Shown here one piece after another: positions 43,557 to 54,282 of a stretch of 64,000 nt of DNA (the stretch's first letter is position 1; each line of letters starts with the position of its first letter). The translations under genes and the position numbers were made by a program. This DNA comes from UBA7803 sp040219135 (lineage in GTDB: Bacteria > Pseudomonadota > Gammaproteobacteria > Pseudomonadales > Azotimanducaceae). Where the stretch lies: positions 1-64,000 of the forward strand of contig JAVJTA010000013.1 of NCBI GenBank assembly GCA_040219135.1. Reading direction: 5' to 3'. The notes under the pieces were generated by a model that worked only from the letters and a program-made list of their open reading frames with translations, made no database searches and was not told the DNA's origin.

Positions 43557-45970
43557 GCCTGCTCGTCACCAGCCAGCTGCGCTTTCTCCGACGTTCGCCC
43601 TGGAGTGCGCTCACGGCGCTGATCGGCATGGCCCTGGGCGTGGCGTCGGTGGTGGCGGTGCATCTCATCAGCGCCGAGGTAGAGCGCACCCTGAATGCCG
43701 GCGCGCCGCCGCATCTCGCCGGCCTGACCCACCTGCTGACCCGTCCCGACATCGACGCCGACGACTACTTCGCGCTGCGGGACTGGTGGCGCGACCACCC
43801 GCGCGCTCCGGTGCGCGGACTCGTGCCGCTGCTCGACGGTCAGCTCGTCGTCGACGGTCGTGGGGTCCAGCTGATCGGTGCCGACTGGCTCGCGCTGCCG
43901 CGGGGGACGGACGGTCCGGGCGCGCCGCTCGCGATCTCCGGCGAGGTGCTGGTGGGTGAGGGGCTGATCGCCGACGCCGACTTCGGCTATCGGGTGGGCG
44001 ACCGACTGACCGTGGGCGGTCGTGATCTCACCGTGGCCGGGGTCCTCGAGACCGGACTCGGGCCCGCGCTGTTCGCCGACATCGGCCTGGCCCAGCGGCT
44101 GCTGGACGTCGGACCCGGACAGATCAGCCTGGTTGGACTTGCGGTGGTCGATCCCTGGGCACCCTGGCGCCGTCGGCTCGACCGTCTGATGCCAGGATTC
44201 GGCGCCGGTCTGCCTCAGCCGGGGGCAGCGCCGCTGACCCGCCTGCTCGACGCGGGCGCCGGGTCCGGCATCGATGCCGCCTGGCGCGCGCGCCCGGTGA
44301 CGGCGGAACGGCCGAGTGCGGCGTTTGCCCGTTCGGTGCTCTTCAACCTCGGCGCCCTCGGTACCCTGGCGTTGCTGGTGGCCTGGTTCCTGATCTATCA
44401 GGTCGGCGCGATCTGGTTGCGTCGCCAGCATCTGGTGCTCACCCGGCTGCAGATGGTCGGTGCCGATCCGCGGCTGCTGCGGCGCAGCTTTCTGGCCCTG
44501 TTCGTCGGCCTCGGCCTCGCGGCCACGGTGCTCGGTGGTCTGGTCGGCGTGCTGCTGGCGACGCTGCTGGTGAAGCTGTCGTCCGCCGGCATCGATGCAT
44601 CCCTGGCTGTGAGTGCGGCGCGCGCGCTCGACCCCTGGGTGATGGTCAAGGCCGTGGGCTCCGGATTCGGGGTCTGTCTGGTCGGCGGCTACGCGGCCTT
44701 CGTCCGGGAGTGGCGCCCGGCGGCCGGTCCTGCGCGCTGGCGCTGGCTGGCGCTGTGCGCGCTCGCCCTGCTGGTACTGCTCGGCATAACCCTCGAGCGC
44801 AGCGGCGTCCTCGGCGGATTCCTGGCGATACTCGCCATGAGCCTGCTCGCCGTGCTGCTGGTGACGCCGCTGCTGGGACTGCTGCGGCACGCCGGCCGCG
44901 GGCGATTGCTGACGCGCCTGGCGCTGCGTGAGGTGGCCTGGTACCCGCGGGTGCTGGACGTGGCCCTGGCGGCGCTGACCCTGGCGGTGGCCACCGGGAT
45001 CGGCGTCGGCCTGATGGTGGACAGCTTCCGCAGTGACTTCCAGCGCATGCTCGACGTGCGCCTGGCCGGGGACCTGTACCTGTACGGCGTCGGCGATCGG
45101 CAGGGGGCGCTGGCCGACTGGCTGCTGGCGCAGCCGGAGGTGGCGGAGGTGCGTCGTTTCGGTGAGGCGCGCTCGCGCCTCGACGGGGTACCGGTGGCGC
45201 TGGGCTACGCCGAGTTCGATGCCCGGGAGAGCGCACGCTACGGGTTTCCGCGGCACCTCGAGACCGGCGAGGCGCTGGTCAATGAACGCCTGCTCCGCGA
45301 TCTCGATCTCGACGTCGGCGACCAGGTCCGCGGCGCCCGCGGCGTGAACATAGTCGGCGCCTTTCCTGGATTCGGCGACCCCCAGGGGCGGGTGCTGGTG
45401 GACGTTACCAGCCTCGACCGGTTCGGGGTGCCGGCGCGCTTCGACCGGCTCGCGGTGAACGTGCGTGCCGCCGCCGACGTCGCCGCCCTGATCGGGCGCC
45501 TGACTGAACGCTTCCCGGCGCTGACCGTGGAAGCGCGCACGACGATTCGCGCGGTGGCGCTGCGCATCTTCGACCGCACCTTCGCCATCACCCGGGCGCT
45601 GACCCTGCTCGCTCTGCTGGTGGCGGTGGTGGGCACCTACAACGCGCTGACGGCGTTGCGCCTGAACCAGGCCGCCACCGCCGAACTGCTGCGCGCCCAG
45701 GGAGTCACCTCAGCCGAGTCCCGGCACATCGCGCTGGTCCGGGCCGGGACCCTGGGCGGTGTGGCCGTCGCGCTGGCGCTGCCGTTGGGGATCGCCATGG
45801 CGTGGACGCTGTGCGCGGTGGTCAATCCGCGATCCTTCGGCTGGTCGGTGGCACTGCAGCTGCCGCCGGCCGGCTGGCTGCCGCCACTGCTGCTCGGCAT
45901 AGTGGCCGCGCTGCTGGCCGGCCTGCTGCCGGCGCCCCGGGAGCGGGGAGCTCTGCATGATGCCGGCTGA
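43553..45970 (+). CDS. FtsX-family ABC permease, fused type (805 aa)
   Basis: 805 residues with about ten membrane spans: one after the N-terminus, a large periplasmic domain, a first FtsX module near residues 260-400, a central group of spans, then a second periplasmic domain and a final FtsX module (about 680-800). It looks like two MacB/LolE-type permeases joined, as in AttF/AttG or DevC-like systems. Both gene ends overlap neighbours (four and 14 bases), which implies co-translation with the ATPase and the AttH-like protein. Confidence 0.9.
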   Translation: MSLLVTSQLRFLRRSPWSALTALIGMALGVASVVAVHLISAEVERTLNAGAPPHLAGLTHLLTRPDIDADDYFALRDWWRDHPRAPVRGLVPLLDGQLVVDGRGVQLIGADWLALPRGTDGPGAPLAISGEVLVGEGLIADADFGYRVGDRLTVGGRDLTVAGVLETGLGPALFADIGLAQRLLDVGPGQISLVGLAVVDPWAPWRRRLDRLMPGFGAGLPQPGAAPLTRLLDAGAGSGIDAAWRARPVTAERPSAAFARSVLFNLGALGTLALLVAWFLIYQVGAIWLRRQHLVLTRLQMVGADPRLLRRSFLALFVGLGLAATVLGGLVGVLLATLLVKLSSAGIDASLAVSAARALDPWVMVKAVGSGFGVCLVGGYAAFVREWRPAAGPARWRWLALCALALLVLLGITLERSGVLGGFLAILAMSLLAVLLVTPLLGLLRHAGRGRLLTRLALREVAWYPRVLDVALAALTLAVATGIGVGLMVDSFRSDFQRMLDVRLAGDLYLYGVGDRQGALADWLLAQPEVAEVRRFGEARSRLDGVPVALGYAEFDARESARYGFPRHLETGEALVNERLLRDLDLDVGDQVRGARGVNIVGAFPGFGDPQGRVLVDVTSLDRFGVPARFDRLAVNVRAAADVAALIGRLTERFPALTVEARTTIRAVALRIFDRTFAITRALTLLALLVAVVGTYNALTALRLNQAATAELLRAQGVTSAESRHIALVRAGTLGGVAVALALPLGIAMAWTLCAVVNPRSFGWSVALQLPPAGWLPPLLLGIVAALLAGLLPAPRERGALHDAG

Positions 45971-47099
45971 GCGTCGGCAGGCCTATGGGGTGAGGGCACG
46001 TCGCCGGGCGCCCCTGCGGCTGCTGCTGCTGGCGCTGCTGGGGGTGAGCGTAACGGCGTCCGCGGCCCAGCTGCGGCTCGGCAGCGTGCTCGGTGAGGCC
46101 GGCGACGGGTTTCAACGCGCCGAGCGGCCGCGGCCGTTCGTGTTTCCCGAGGATCACGGGCCTCACCCCGGTTTCCGCAGCGAGTGGTGGTACCTGACCG
46201 CCAGCCTGGAGTCGCCGACGGGCGAGGCTTTCGGCATGCAGTTCACCCTGTTCCGGCAGGCGCTGCGACCGCAGCCGGTGATTGGTGGTCCCTGGGATGC
46301 GAGTCAGGTCTTTCTCGGCCACCTCGCGGTTACCGACGTGGCCGGCGGCCGGCACCTCGAAGACGAACGGCTCAGTCGCGGGCATCCGCGGTTGGCCGGT
46401 GTGGCGCTGGCGCCGTTCAACGCCTTTGTCGACGGCTGGCGGCTGCTCGGGATCGGACCGGGACTGGAGCGGCTGCGCGTCGATGCCGCGAGCGCGGACT
46501 TCGCCGTGCACCTGGACCTCGAGTCCCGCAAGCCACTGGTCCGGCAGGGCGACGACGGGCTGTCGTCGAAGGGGCCGGGGCAGGCATCCTATTATTATTC
46601 GCTGCCACGCCTGGCGGCGGTGGGCGAGGTGCGCATCGGCGATAAGCTGACGCCGGTCGCGGGCACCGCCTGGCTCGACCGCGAATGGAGCACGAGCGTG
46701 CTTTCCGACGCCCAGCGCGGCTGGGACTGGTTCGCCCTGCACCTCGAGTCCGGCGCCGATCTGATGGCGTTCCAGCTGCGCCGCGACGACGGCCTGCGCG
46801 ATCCGTTCGACCAGGGCGTGTGGGTCGGGCCCGACGGTGACACCTGGCCGTTGCGCACCCAGGATTTCACGCTGACGCCGCTGCGCTGGTGGAAGGACGA
46901 ACGCGGCGTCGCCTGGCCCGTCGACTGGGCGCTCGCCGTGATGAGTCCGGTTGGACCGCGGCAGCTGCGGGTCGAGGCGGCCCTCGACGATCAGCGCATG
47001 GACACGCTGTTCACCTACTGGGAAGGGCTGGTACGGGTATTCGATGAAGCCGGTGATGCCATCGGCTCGGGTTACATGGAGCTCACCGGCTATGAGTGA
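45957..47099 (+). CDS. AttH/CrtC-like lipocalin-fold periplasmic protein
   Basis: 380 residues with a signal peptide (LRLLLLALLGVSVTASAAQ). The signature FPEDHGPHPGFRSEWWYLTASL is that of the AttH/CrtC (carotenoid 1,2-hydratase-like) family, a double lipocalin fold. AttH of AttEFGH systems is encoded with an ABC ATPase and FtsX permeases and is thought to bind a lipid or isoprenoid cargo, which matches this operon. Carotenoid hydratase activity is less likely, since no carotenoid genes are nearby. Confidence 0.88.
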   Translation: MMPAERRQAYGVRARRRAPLRLLLLALLGVSVTASAAQLRLGSVLGEAGDGFQRAERPRPFVFPEDHGPHPGFRSEWWYLTASLESPTGEAFGMQFTLFRQALRPQPVIGGPWDASQVFLGHLAVTDVAGGRHLEDERLSRGHPRLAGVALAPFNAFVDGWRLLGIGPGLERLRVDAASADFAVHLDLESRKPLVRQGDDGLSSKGPGQASYYYSLPRLAAVGEVRIGDKLTPVAGTAWLDREWSTSVLSDAQRGWDWFALHLESGADLMAFQLRRDDGLRDPFDQGVWVGPDGDTWPLRTQDFTLTPLRWWKDERGVAWPVDWALAVMSPVGPRQLRVEAALDDQRMDTLFTYWEGLVRVFDEAGDAIGSGYMELTGYE

Positions 47100-47667
47100 C
47101 GAACTGGACTGGCCGCTGGTCGAGAGCCAGGGCGGCGAGGATCTGATTCTGTTCCGGGCGCGCTACGACCTGCGCCGCCATCCGCTCACCCGGGAAGTGA
47201 TGCGGCGCATCGTCCTGGACTCGGTGGACTGGGTGAACGTGGTGGCCATCGACCGGGACGGCCGGCTGGTGATGATCCGCCAGTTCCGTTTCGGCGTCGG
47301 CTACACCACCCTGGAGATTCCCGGCGGCATGGTAGACGCAGGCGAGACGCCGCTCGACGCCGCGCGCCGGGAACTGCGCGAGGAGACCGGCTACGCCGGC
47401 GGAACCTGGGAGTCGCTGGGGGCCGTGGAGCCGAATCCGGCGTTCCACAATCACCTGTGCCATCAGTATCTGGCTCGCGACGTCGAGCGCGCCGGCGATC
47501 AGGACCTGTCCGGCGGCGAGGCCATCCGCGTCGAGCTGATGTCGCCGGCCGCCGTCGGCGCCGCGGTCCGCGGCGGCGAGATTCGCCACGTGCTGGTGCT
47601 GTCGGCGCTGTCGCGCGTATTCGATCTCTGGCCGCGGCCGTTCGGACAGCCAGCGGACGTCGAATGA
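47092..47667 (+). CDS. Nudix hydrolase, ADP-ribose pyrophosphatase-like
   Basis: 191 residues with a full Nudix box, GGMVDAGETPLDAARRELREETGY. The context IPGGM and the upstream MIRQFRFGVGYTTLE resemble NudF-type ADP-sugar pyrophosphatases. It overlaps the AttH-like gene by eight bases. It is the last of five coupled genes and the second Nudix enzyme in the operon. Confidence 0.9.
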   Translation: MSDELDWPLVESQGGEDLILFRARYDLRRHPLTREVMRRIVLDSVDWVNVVAIDRDGRLVMIRQFRFGVGYTTLEIPGGMVDAGETPLDAARRELREETGYAGGTWESLGAVEPNPAFHNHLCHQYLARDVERAGDQDLSGGEAIRVELMSPAAVGAAVRGGEIRHVLVLSALSRVFDLWPRPFGQPADVE

Positions 47668-47749
47668 GCCGGCCGCTGCGGAACGTACATGCGCGCTACA
47701 AGCGCGTCTAGGATCGATCCCGGAAACAGGTCACAATGCCCCGCATCAA

Positions 47750-50101
47750 ATGGACTCGGGCTTACCAGGGATGGGGTTTAGGCGTGAGGCAGAGAATTCC
47801 ATTTCGAACTCCAGATCCATGCCCGGTCCGGGCGGGGCGTTGCCGGTGAGCGCAGTGTCCGCGGGTGGTCCGGACCCAGCCTTAGCGGGCGATTCCAGCG
47901 GCGAGCGCACACCGTCGATCCTGCTGGTCGACGACAAGCCCGAGCTTCTGAACAGTCTCCATCAGCTCGTTCTCCTGCACGGCTACGAGGCAGACAGGGC
48001 GCTGGGCGGTCACGAGGCCATCGATCGTCTCTGCAAGAAGCCCTACGACGTGGTGCTTCTGGATCTGATCATGCCCGGCGTCAGCGGCCACGATGTTCTC
48101 GACTTCGCGGCCCGGGAGGAGCTCGCCTGCAAGATCATCGTGGTCAGCGGCGATGCGAGCTACAGCGGCGTCAAGCACGCCCTGCACTGCGGCGCCTTCG
48201 ATTTCGTGAAGAAGCCCTACGAAGCGGGAGAACTGATCGCCACCATGGAGACGGCGCTGCGCCAGTGCCGGCTCGAGACCGAGAACGCCGACATGGAACG
48301 GCGGCTCAAGGAATCCGAAGCGCTGCATCGGTTCATCGTCAACAACTCCCCCGATCTCGTGTACATGCTCGATCGCAACGGCTGCTTCACTTTCATCAAC
48401 GATCGGGTGGAGAGCCTGCTCGGCTACCGCAGGGAAGAACTCATCGGCCGCCACTACAGTGAGATCGTCGATCCCGAGCATCTCGAGCACGCGCGCCACC
48501 TGTTCGACGAACGCCGCACCGGGGCGCGGGCGGCGAGCAACGTCGAACTGCGCCTGAAGAGCCGCCTGCATCGCAGCGGGTCGCGGCTGCTCCATGGCGG
48601 CCAGACGGTATGGGCCGAGCTCACCGCCATGGGCGTTTACCGCGATCCCCGGGAGCGCACGCGCGATGGTTTCATCGGCTCCTACGGCACTGCGCGCGAC
48701 ATCAGCGAGCGCAAGGAAGCCGAGGAGGTGATCAACTTCCAGGCTTATCACGATCTCCTGACGCGGCTGCCGAACCGGGCCCTGCTGCGCGATCGGCTGG
48801 CGCTGGCCATCGCCCAGGCGGAACGCAACAAACGCAAGCTGGCTGTCATGTTTCTGGATCTCGACCGCTTCAAAGTGGTCAACGACACCCACGGCCATAC
48901 CATCGGCGATCGGCTGCTGAAGGCGGTGGCCAACCGGCTCCAGAGCTGCCTGCGCAGCGGCGACACGCTGTCCCGGTTCGGCGGCGACGAGTTCATGCTG
49001 CTGCTGCCCGAGGTGCGGACCCGGGACGACGTGGTGGTGATCGCCGAGAAGATCTTCGACCGGCTGAGCGCGCCGTTCAGCATCGACGGCCACGAACTGT
49101 TCGTGGGCGCGAGCATCGGCATCGCCATCTACCCCGAGGCCGGCAACCGCGAGGAGACTCTTATCCAGAACGCCGACATCGCCATGTACAACGTCAAGGG
49201 GAACCGGCGCAACGGCTACCAGTTCTTCTCCGAGGAACTGAACCATCGCTTCTCCACTCGCCTGACGCTCGAGCGCGAGCTGCGCAGCGCGCTGGCCCAG
49301 GAGGAACTCGTCGTCCACTACCAGCCGCAGATCGAACTCGGCAGTGGCCGCATCGTCGGGGTCGAGGCGCTGGCGCGCTGGCGCCATCCGGTGCAGGGGC
49401 TGGTACAGCCCGACCAGTTCCTCGCGCTGGCCGAGGAAACCGGCCTGATCTCCCAGGTGGACGAGTTCGTGCAGCGCCAGGCTTTTCAGGACCTGGCCCG
49501 CTGGCGCGCCGAAGGCCATCCGGAGCTCAAGGTCACGGTCAACGTATCCGCCGAGCAGGCGGCCCAGGACAACTTCATTCCGCGCTTCACCGCGGCGCTG
49601 GACGCGGCCGGACTGCCGGGATCCGCGGTGAACGTCGACATCACCGAGTCGGCGCTGCTGCGCGACATCGAGTCCATCGTGCCGCGGCTGCGGGCACTGC
49701 GCAGACTGGGCGTCGAGATCGCCATCGACGACTTCGGAACCGGCTACTCGTCGCTAAACTACCTGCATCAGTTTCCCATCAGCACCCTCAAGGTGGACCG
49801 CAGCTTCGTCGCCGACATCCGCGCCGATCAGGGCGGCGCTCCGGTGATCGACGCCATCGTCGCCATGGCGCGGGGATTGAAACTGTCGCTGGTGGCCGAA
49901 GGCGTGGAAAACCGCACGCAGCTCGGTTATCTCAACGACCAGGGCTGCGCCCAGGCCCAGGGCTTCATCTTCAGCGCCGCCGTCGGCGCATCCGCGGTCA
50001 CCACGCTGCTCAACGACGATCCGTTTCGCAAGGTTGCTGAAGCGGCCGCCGTCGAGCCGGCCTCCCAGGACGCCGGGGTGACAGAACCCGAAGCCCGGTG
50101 A
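47750..50101 (+). CDS. REC-PAS-GGDEF-EAL signalling protein
   Basis: 783 residues: a disordered N-terminus of about 50, receiver (about 54-170, phospho-acceptor D105 in VVLLDLIMPG), PAS (about 190-330), GGDEF (intact GGDEF at 411-415) and EAL (E539-A540-L541, followed by DDFGTGYSSL). Both catalytic motifs look intact; in such hybrids phosphodiesterase activity often dominates with GGDEF binding GTP. The start ATG 47750 lacks a clear ribosome binding site; later in-frame ATGs in the disordered region are possible. Its TGA overlaps the next GTG. Confidence 0.93.
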   Translation: MDSGLPGMGFRREAENSISNSRSMPGPGGALPVSAVSAGGPDPALAGDSSGERTPSILLVDDKPELLNSLHQLVLLHGYEADRALGGHEAIDRLCKKPYDVVLLDLIMPGVSGHDVLDFAAREELACKIIVVSGDASYSGVKHALHCGAFDFVKKPYEAGELIATMETALRQCRLETENADMERRLKESEALHRFIVNNSPDLVYMLDRNGCFTFINDRVESLLGYRREELIGRHYSEIVDPEHLEHARHLFDERRTGARAASNVELRLKSRLHRSGSRLLHGGQTVWAELTAMGVYRDPRERTRDGFIGSYGTARDISERKEAEEVINFQAYHDLLTRLPNRALLRDRLALAIAQAERNKRKLAVMFLDLDRFKVVNDTHGHTIGDRLLKAVANRLQSCLRSGDTLSRFGGDEFMLLLPEVRTRDDVVVIAEKIFDRLSAPFSIDGHELFVGASIGIAIYPEAGNREETLIQNADIAMYNVKGNRRNGYQFFSEELNHRFSTRLTLERELRSALAQEELVVHYQPQIELGSGRIVGVEALARWRHPVQGLVQPDQFLALAEETGLISQVDEFVQRQAFQDLARWRAEGHPELKVTVNVSAEQAAQDNFIPRFTAALDAAGLPGSAVNVDITESALLRDIESIVPRLRALRRLGVEIAIDDFGTGYSSLNYLHQFPISTLKVDRSFVADIRADQGGAPVIDAIVAMARGLKLSLVAEGVENRTQLGYLNDQGCAQAQGFIFSAAVGASAVTTLLNDDPFRKVAEAAAVEPASQDAGVTEPEAR

Positions 50102-51321
50102 AGGGATTCACCACCCGCATCGTCCACAGCGACCGTGGCGAACCCATCGAGCACGGCTCATTGCACAAACCCGTGCACGCGAACGTCGCCTACGGCTACG
50201 AGGATGCCCGCGATCTGGCGGCCGTGTTCCAGGGTCGGCCGGGCTACAGCTACGGCCGCCAGATCAATCCCACCGTAGAGGCGCTGGAAGCGAAGATCTC
50301 CGGCATGGAGGAAGGCCTGCGCACGGTCTGTTTCGGCACCGGCATGGCGGCCATCGGCACGATGCTGTTCGCGCTGCTGCGCCGCGGCGACCACTTCGTC
50401 TCCAGTGCGTTTCTGTTCGGCAACACCAACAGCCTGTTTCAGACCTTCGAGAGTCATGGCGTGGACGTGAGCTTCGTCGACGCGACCGATGTGGCGGCGG
50501 TTACCGATGCCGTCAACGAGCGCACCCGTCTGGTATTCGTGGAGACCATCGCCAACCCGCGCACCCAGGTCGCCGCCCTCGAGGAGATCGGCGCGCTGTG
50601 CCGTCAGCACAACCTGGTCTACGTGGTGGACAACACCATGACCTCGCCGTACCTGTTTCAGCCGAAAACCGTGGCGGCGAGCCTGGTGGTGAACAGCCTT
50701 ACCAAGTACATCGGCGGCCATGGCAACGCCCTGGGCGGCGCGGTCACCGAGATGGGCAGCTACGACTGGAGCGGCTTCGACAACATCGTCGAGACCTACC
50801 GCAAGGGGGACCCCACCTCCTGGGGCATCACCCAGATCAGAAAGAAGGGCCTGCGCGACTTCGGCGCGGCCCTGGGACCGGAGGCCGCGCACCACATCGC
50901 GATCGGCGCGGAGACGCTGGCACTGCGCCTCGAGCGTCAATGTGCCAGCGCGCGGGCACTGACCGACTACCTGGATACCCATCCGCGGGTCCGGCGCGTC
51001 TACTATCCCGGCCTGAAGGAGCACCCGCAGCACGCGCGCGCCCGGCGTCTGTTCCGGCATCCGGGCGCGATCTTCAGCTTCGAACTGGCCGACGACGTCG
51101 ACATCTGGGCGTTCCTCAACGCCCTCGACGTGGTGGTGAAGTCGAGCAACCTGGGCGACAACCGGACTCTGGCGATTCCGGTGGCACACACGATCTATTT
51201 CGAGATGGGGCCCGAACGGCGGGCCAGCATGGGCATCGACGACTCGCTGATCCGGATATCCGTGGGCATCGAGGAGAGCGACGATCTGCTGGCGGACTTC
51301 GAGCGCGCCCTGAACATCTGA
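50098..51321 (+). CDS. Cystathionine gamma-synthase family PLP enzyme
   Basis: 407 residues of the Cys/Met metabolism PLP family. The pyridoxal lysine is K203 in NSLTKYIGGHGNALGG, with YSYGRQINPTVEALEAKISGMEEG near the start. The members include O-acetylhomoserine sulfhydrylase, methionine gamma-lyase and cystathionine synthase/lyase; I cannot choose between them. The GTG start overlaps the stop of the GGDEF-EAL gene (GTGA). Confidence 0.88.
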   Translation: MKGFTTRIVHSDRGEPIEHGSLHKPVHANVAYGYEDARDLAAVFQGRPGYSYGRQINPTVEALEAKISGMEEGLRTVCFGTGMAAIGTMLFALLRRGDHFVSSAFLFGNTNSLFQTFESHGVDVSFVDATDVAAVTDAVNERTRLVFVETIANPRTQVAALEEIGALCRQHNLVYVVDNTMTSPYLFQPKTVAASLVVNSLTKYIGGHGNALGGAVTEMGSYDWSGFDNIVETYRKGDPTSWGITQIRKKGLRDFGAALGPEAAHHIAIGAETLALRLERQCASARALTDYLDTHPRVRRVYYPGLKEHPQHARARRLFRHPGAIFSFELADDVDIWAFLNALDVVVKSSNLGDNRTLAIPVAHTIYFEMGPERRASMGIDDSLIRISVGIEESDDLLADFERALNI

Positions 51322-51334
51322 CGGGGGAGTCGAC

Positions 51335-52099
51335 ATGGACAGATTGAAGGACAAGGTGGCGGTGATTACCGGCGGTGCCGGCGGCATCGGCCGGGCGGCA
51401 GGCCGACTGTTTGCCGCGGAAGGCGCGAGCGTGCTGCTGGTGGATCTGGACGAGGCGGCGCTGCAGGACGCGGTGGCCGCCTGCGAGAGCAATCGCGTCA
51501 GCTACCTGCTGGCCGACGTCACCCGGGCCGCGGACAACCAGGCCATGATCGACACCGCCACCGAGCGCTATGGCGGCGTCGACGTGCTCCTCGCCAACGC
51601 CGGCATCGAGGGTGACGTGAAACCCATCGTCGAGTACGACGAGGCGCGCTTCGACCAGGTGCTCGGCGTCAACGTCAAGGGCGTGTTCCTGGGACTCAAG
51701 TCGACGATCCCGGCGATGCAGGCGCGCGGCGGTGGCAGCATCGTCATCACCTCGTCGGTGGCCGGTGTAACCGGGGCCGCCGGCGTCTCGGCCTACGTCA
51801 CCAGTAAGCACGCGGTGATCGGGCTGATGCGCAGCGCGGCGAAGGAGTGCGCGCCGATGAACATCCGTGTCAACACGGTGAACCCGTCGCCGGTGGAAAC
51901 GAGGATGATGCGCAGCCTCGAGGAAGGTATGCTTCCCGGCTCAGCGGAAGCCGCCAAGGCGGCCATGACCGCCTCGATCCCGCTGGGTCGCTACGGTTCG
52001 CCCGAAGAGATCGCCAGAGTCATGCTGTTTCTCGCCAGCGACGACAGCGCCTGGGTCACGGGCTCGGTGTACATGGCCGACGGCGGTTTCACCTCCTGA
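51335..52099 (+). CDS. SDR family NAD(P)-dependent oxidoreductase
   Basis: 254 residues of a classical short-chain dehydrogenase. It has the nucleotide motif TGGAGGIG, NAG at LANAGI, active-site Ser in VITSSVAG and YVTSK. Asp in LLVDLDE at the end of the second strand favours NAD. The substrate is unknown. GGGGGAG precedes the ATG, 13 bases after the PLP enzyme. Confidence 0.93.
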   Translation: MDRLKDKVAVITGGAGGIGRAAGRLFAAEGASVLLVDLDEAALQDAVAACESNRVSYLLADVTRAADNQAMIDTATERYGGVDVLLANAGIEGDVKPIVEYDEARFDQVLGVNVKGVFLGLKSTIPAMQARGGGSIVITSSVAGVTGAAGVSAYVTSKHAVIGLMRSAAKECAPMNIRVNTVNPSPVETRMMRSLEEGMLPGSAEAAKAAMTASIPLGRYGSPEEIARVMLFLASDDSAWVTGSVYMADGGFTS

Positions 52100-52126
52100 C
52101 ACAACCGACGGACGACGCATATCGCC

Positions 52127-53053
<927 letters not shown>

Positions 53054-53065
53054 GCGGCCGCCGCC

Positions 53066-53554
53066 TCAGCGCACGCCCAGATCGAGCGCGCGCTGGTGCT
53101 CGCCGATGTGCGCCCGCGGCGCCGGCAGGCTGCCGGTGATGCCGGTGGCGACGAAGCCGCAGCGTGCGTACAGGGCGATGGCGGCGTCGTTGCCGTCCGC
53201 CACGTCGAGCAGCAGGCGGCGGTGGCCGGCGGCGCTGGCCCAGTCGACCACGGCTCTCACGAGCGCCGCGCCGATGCCCCGCTGGCGGGCGCGGGGCGCC
53301 ACCCACATCGACAGCAGCCAGGCGTCCCCGGTACGGGAATCGTCGGGCGCACCGCGCGCCATGCCGACGTCGTCGTCATCGAGCACGGCCGCGAAGGTGG
53401 TGAGATCGACGAGTTGGGCACGCCAGTCCGCTTCGTCGCAGCGTTCGGCCTGTTCCAGGGTGCTGCCGAAGGCGTCGGGCGCGTCGGCCAGAGCCGCCAG
53501 ACGCAGTCTGCGCAGCCGTCGCCAGTGCTTGTCGTCCAGACGCTGGATTTCCAT
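53066..53554 (-). CDS. GNAT family N-acetyltransferase
   Basis: 162 residues of GNAT fold. The acetyl-CoA binding motif is LSMWVAPRARQRGIGAALVRAVVDWA, and LYARCGFVATG comes near the end. The target is unknown; the family includes small-molecule and ribosomal protein acetylases. It converges with purC and is divergent from the hydrolase-like gene. Confidence 0.88.
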   Translation of the reverse strand: MEIQRLDDKHWRRLRRLRLAALADAPDAFGSTLEQAERCDEADWRAQLVDLTTFAAVLDDDDVGMARGAPDDSRTGDAWLLSMWVAPRARQRGIGAALVRAVVDWASAAGHRRLLLDVADGNDAAIALYARCGFVATGITGSLPAPRAHIGEHQRALDLGVR

Positions 53555-53571
53555 CGGGTTATCGTAGCGCC

Positions 53572-54282
53572 ATGCAGGGACCGCGGCTCATGCTCGTGCA
53601 CAGTCCGCTCACCGGTCCGTCGTTCTGGTCCGGAGTGCGCGACGCGCTGTGGGCGCGGGGCCGACCGACCTACCTCGGTCGCCTGCCCCCGGCGGAGCGG
53701 ATCCATCCTCCCTACTGGCTGACCCATGCGGCCGGCATCGCCGCCGGCCTGCCGGAAGACGACGAGGTGGTGCTGGTGGCCCACAGCGGCGCTGGCCCGC
53801 TGCTGCCCGCCATCGGCCGCCTCGCGCGTAATCGCAGTCCCGGGGCCCGGGTCACGGGGTATCTGTTCGTCGATTGCGACCTGCCCCGGGACGGCTGTTC
53901 GCGACTGGATCTGTTCGACGATGCCGCAGCGGCCGTCGCGCTGCGCGAACGCAGCGTTCGAGGGTGGATGCCCACCTGGACGGGGGAGCAGCTGCGCGCG
54001 CTGATCGCCGACCAGGACAGCCGCGAACGCTTCGTCGCGGAACTGCCGCGGACGCCGCTCGCGCTCTACGACGAACCGATTGCCGTGCCCGACGACTGGC
54101 CGGACGCGGCCTGTGCCTACCTTCGACTATCGGAGCACTATCCCGGTGCGCTGGCACAGGCGCGGCGCCGGGCCTGGCCGCTGCGCGAGCTGGCCGGCCA
54201 TCATCTGCTGCCGCTGTGCGAACCGGACCGGGTCGCCGGGGCCATCGACGAGTTGGTCGTGGCGATGGCGACGGTGCGTTAA
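53572..54282 (+). CDS. Alpha/beta hydrolase-like protein
   Basis: 236 residues. LMLVHSPLTGPSFW and the nucleophile elbow VAHSGAGPLLP fit the alpha/beta hydrolase fold. A late His (AGHHLLPLCEPDRVA) could complete a triad. The activity is unknown. It overlaps the convergent hypothetical gene by four bases. Confidence 0.7.
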   Translation: MQGPRLMLVHSPLTGPSFWSGVRDALWARGRPTYLGRLPPAERIHPPYWLTHAAGIAAGLPEDDEVVLVAHSGAGPLLPAIGRLARNRSPGARVTGYLFVDCDLPRDGCSRLDLFDDAAAAVALRERSVRGWMPTWTGEQLRALIADQDSRERFVAELPRTPLALYDEPIAVPDDWPDAACAYLRLSEHYPGALAQARRRAWPLRELAGHHLLPLCEPDRVAGAIDELVVAMATVR

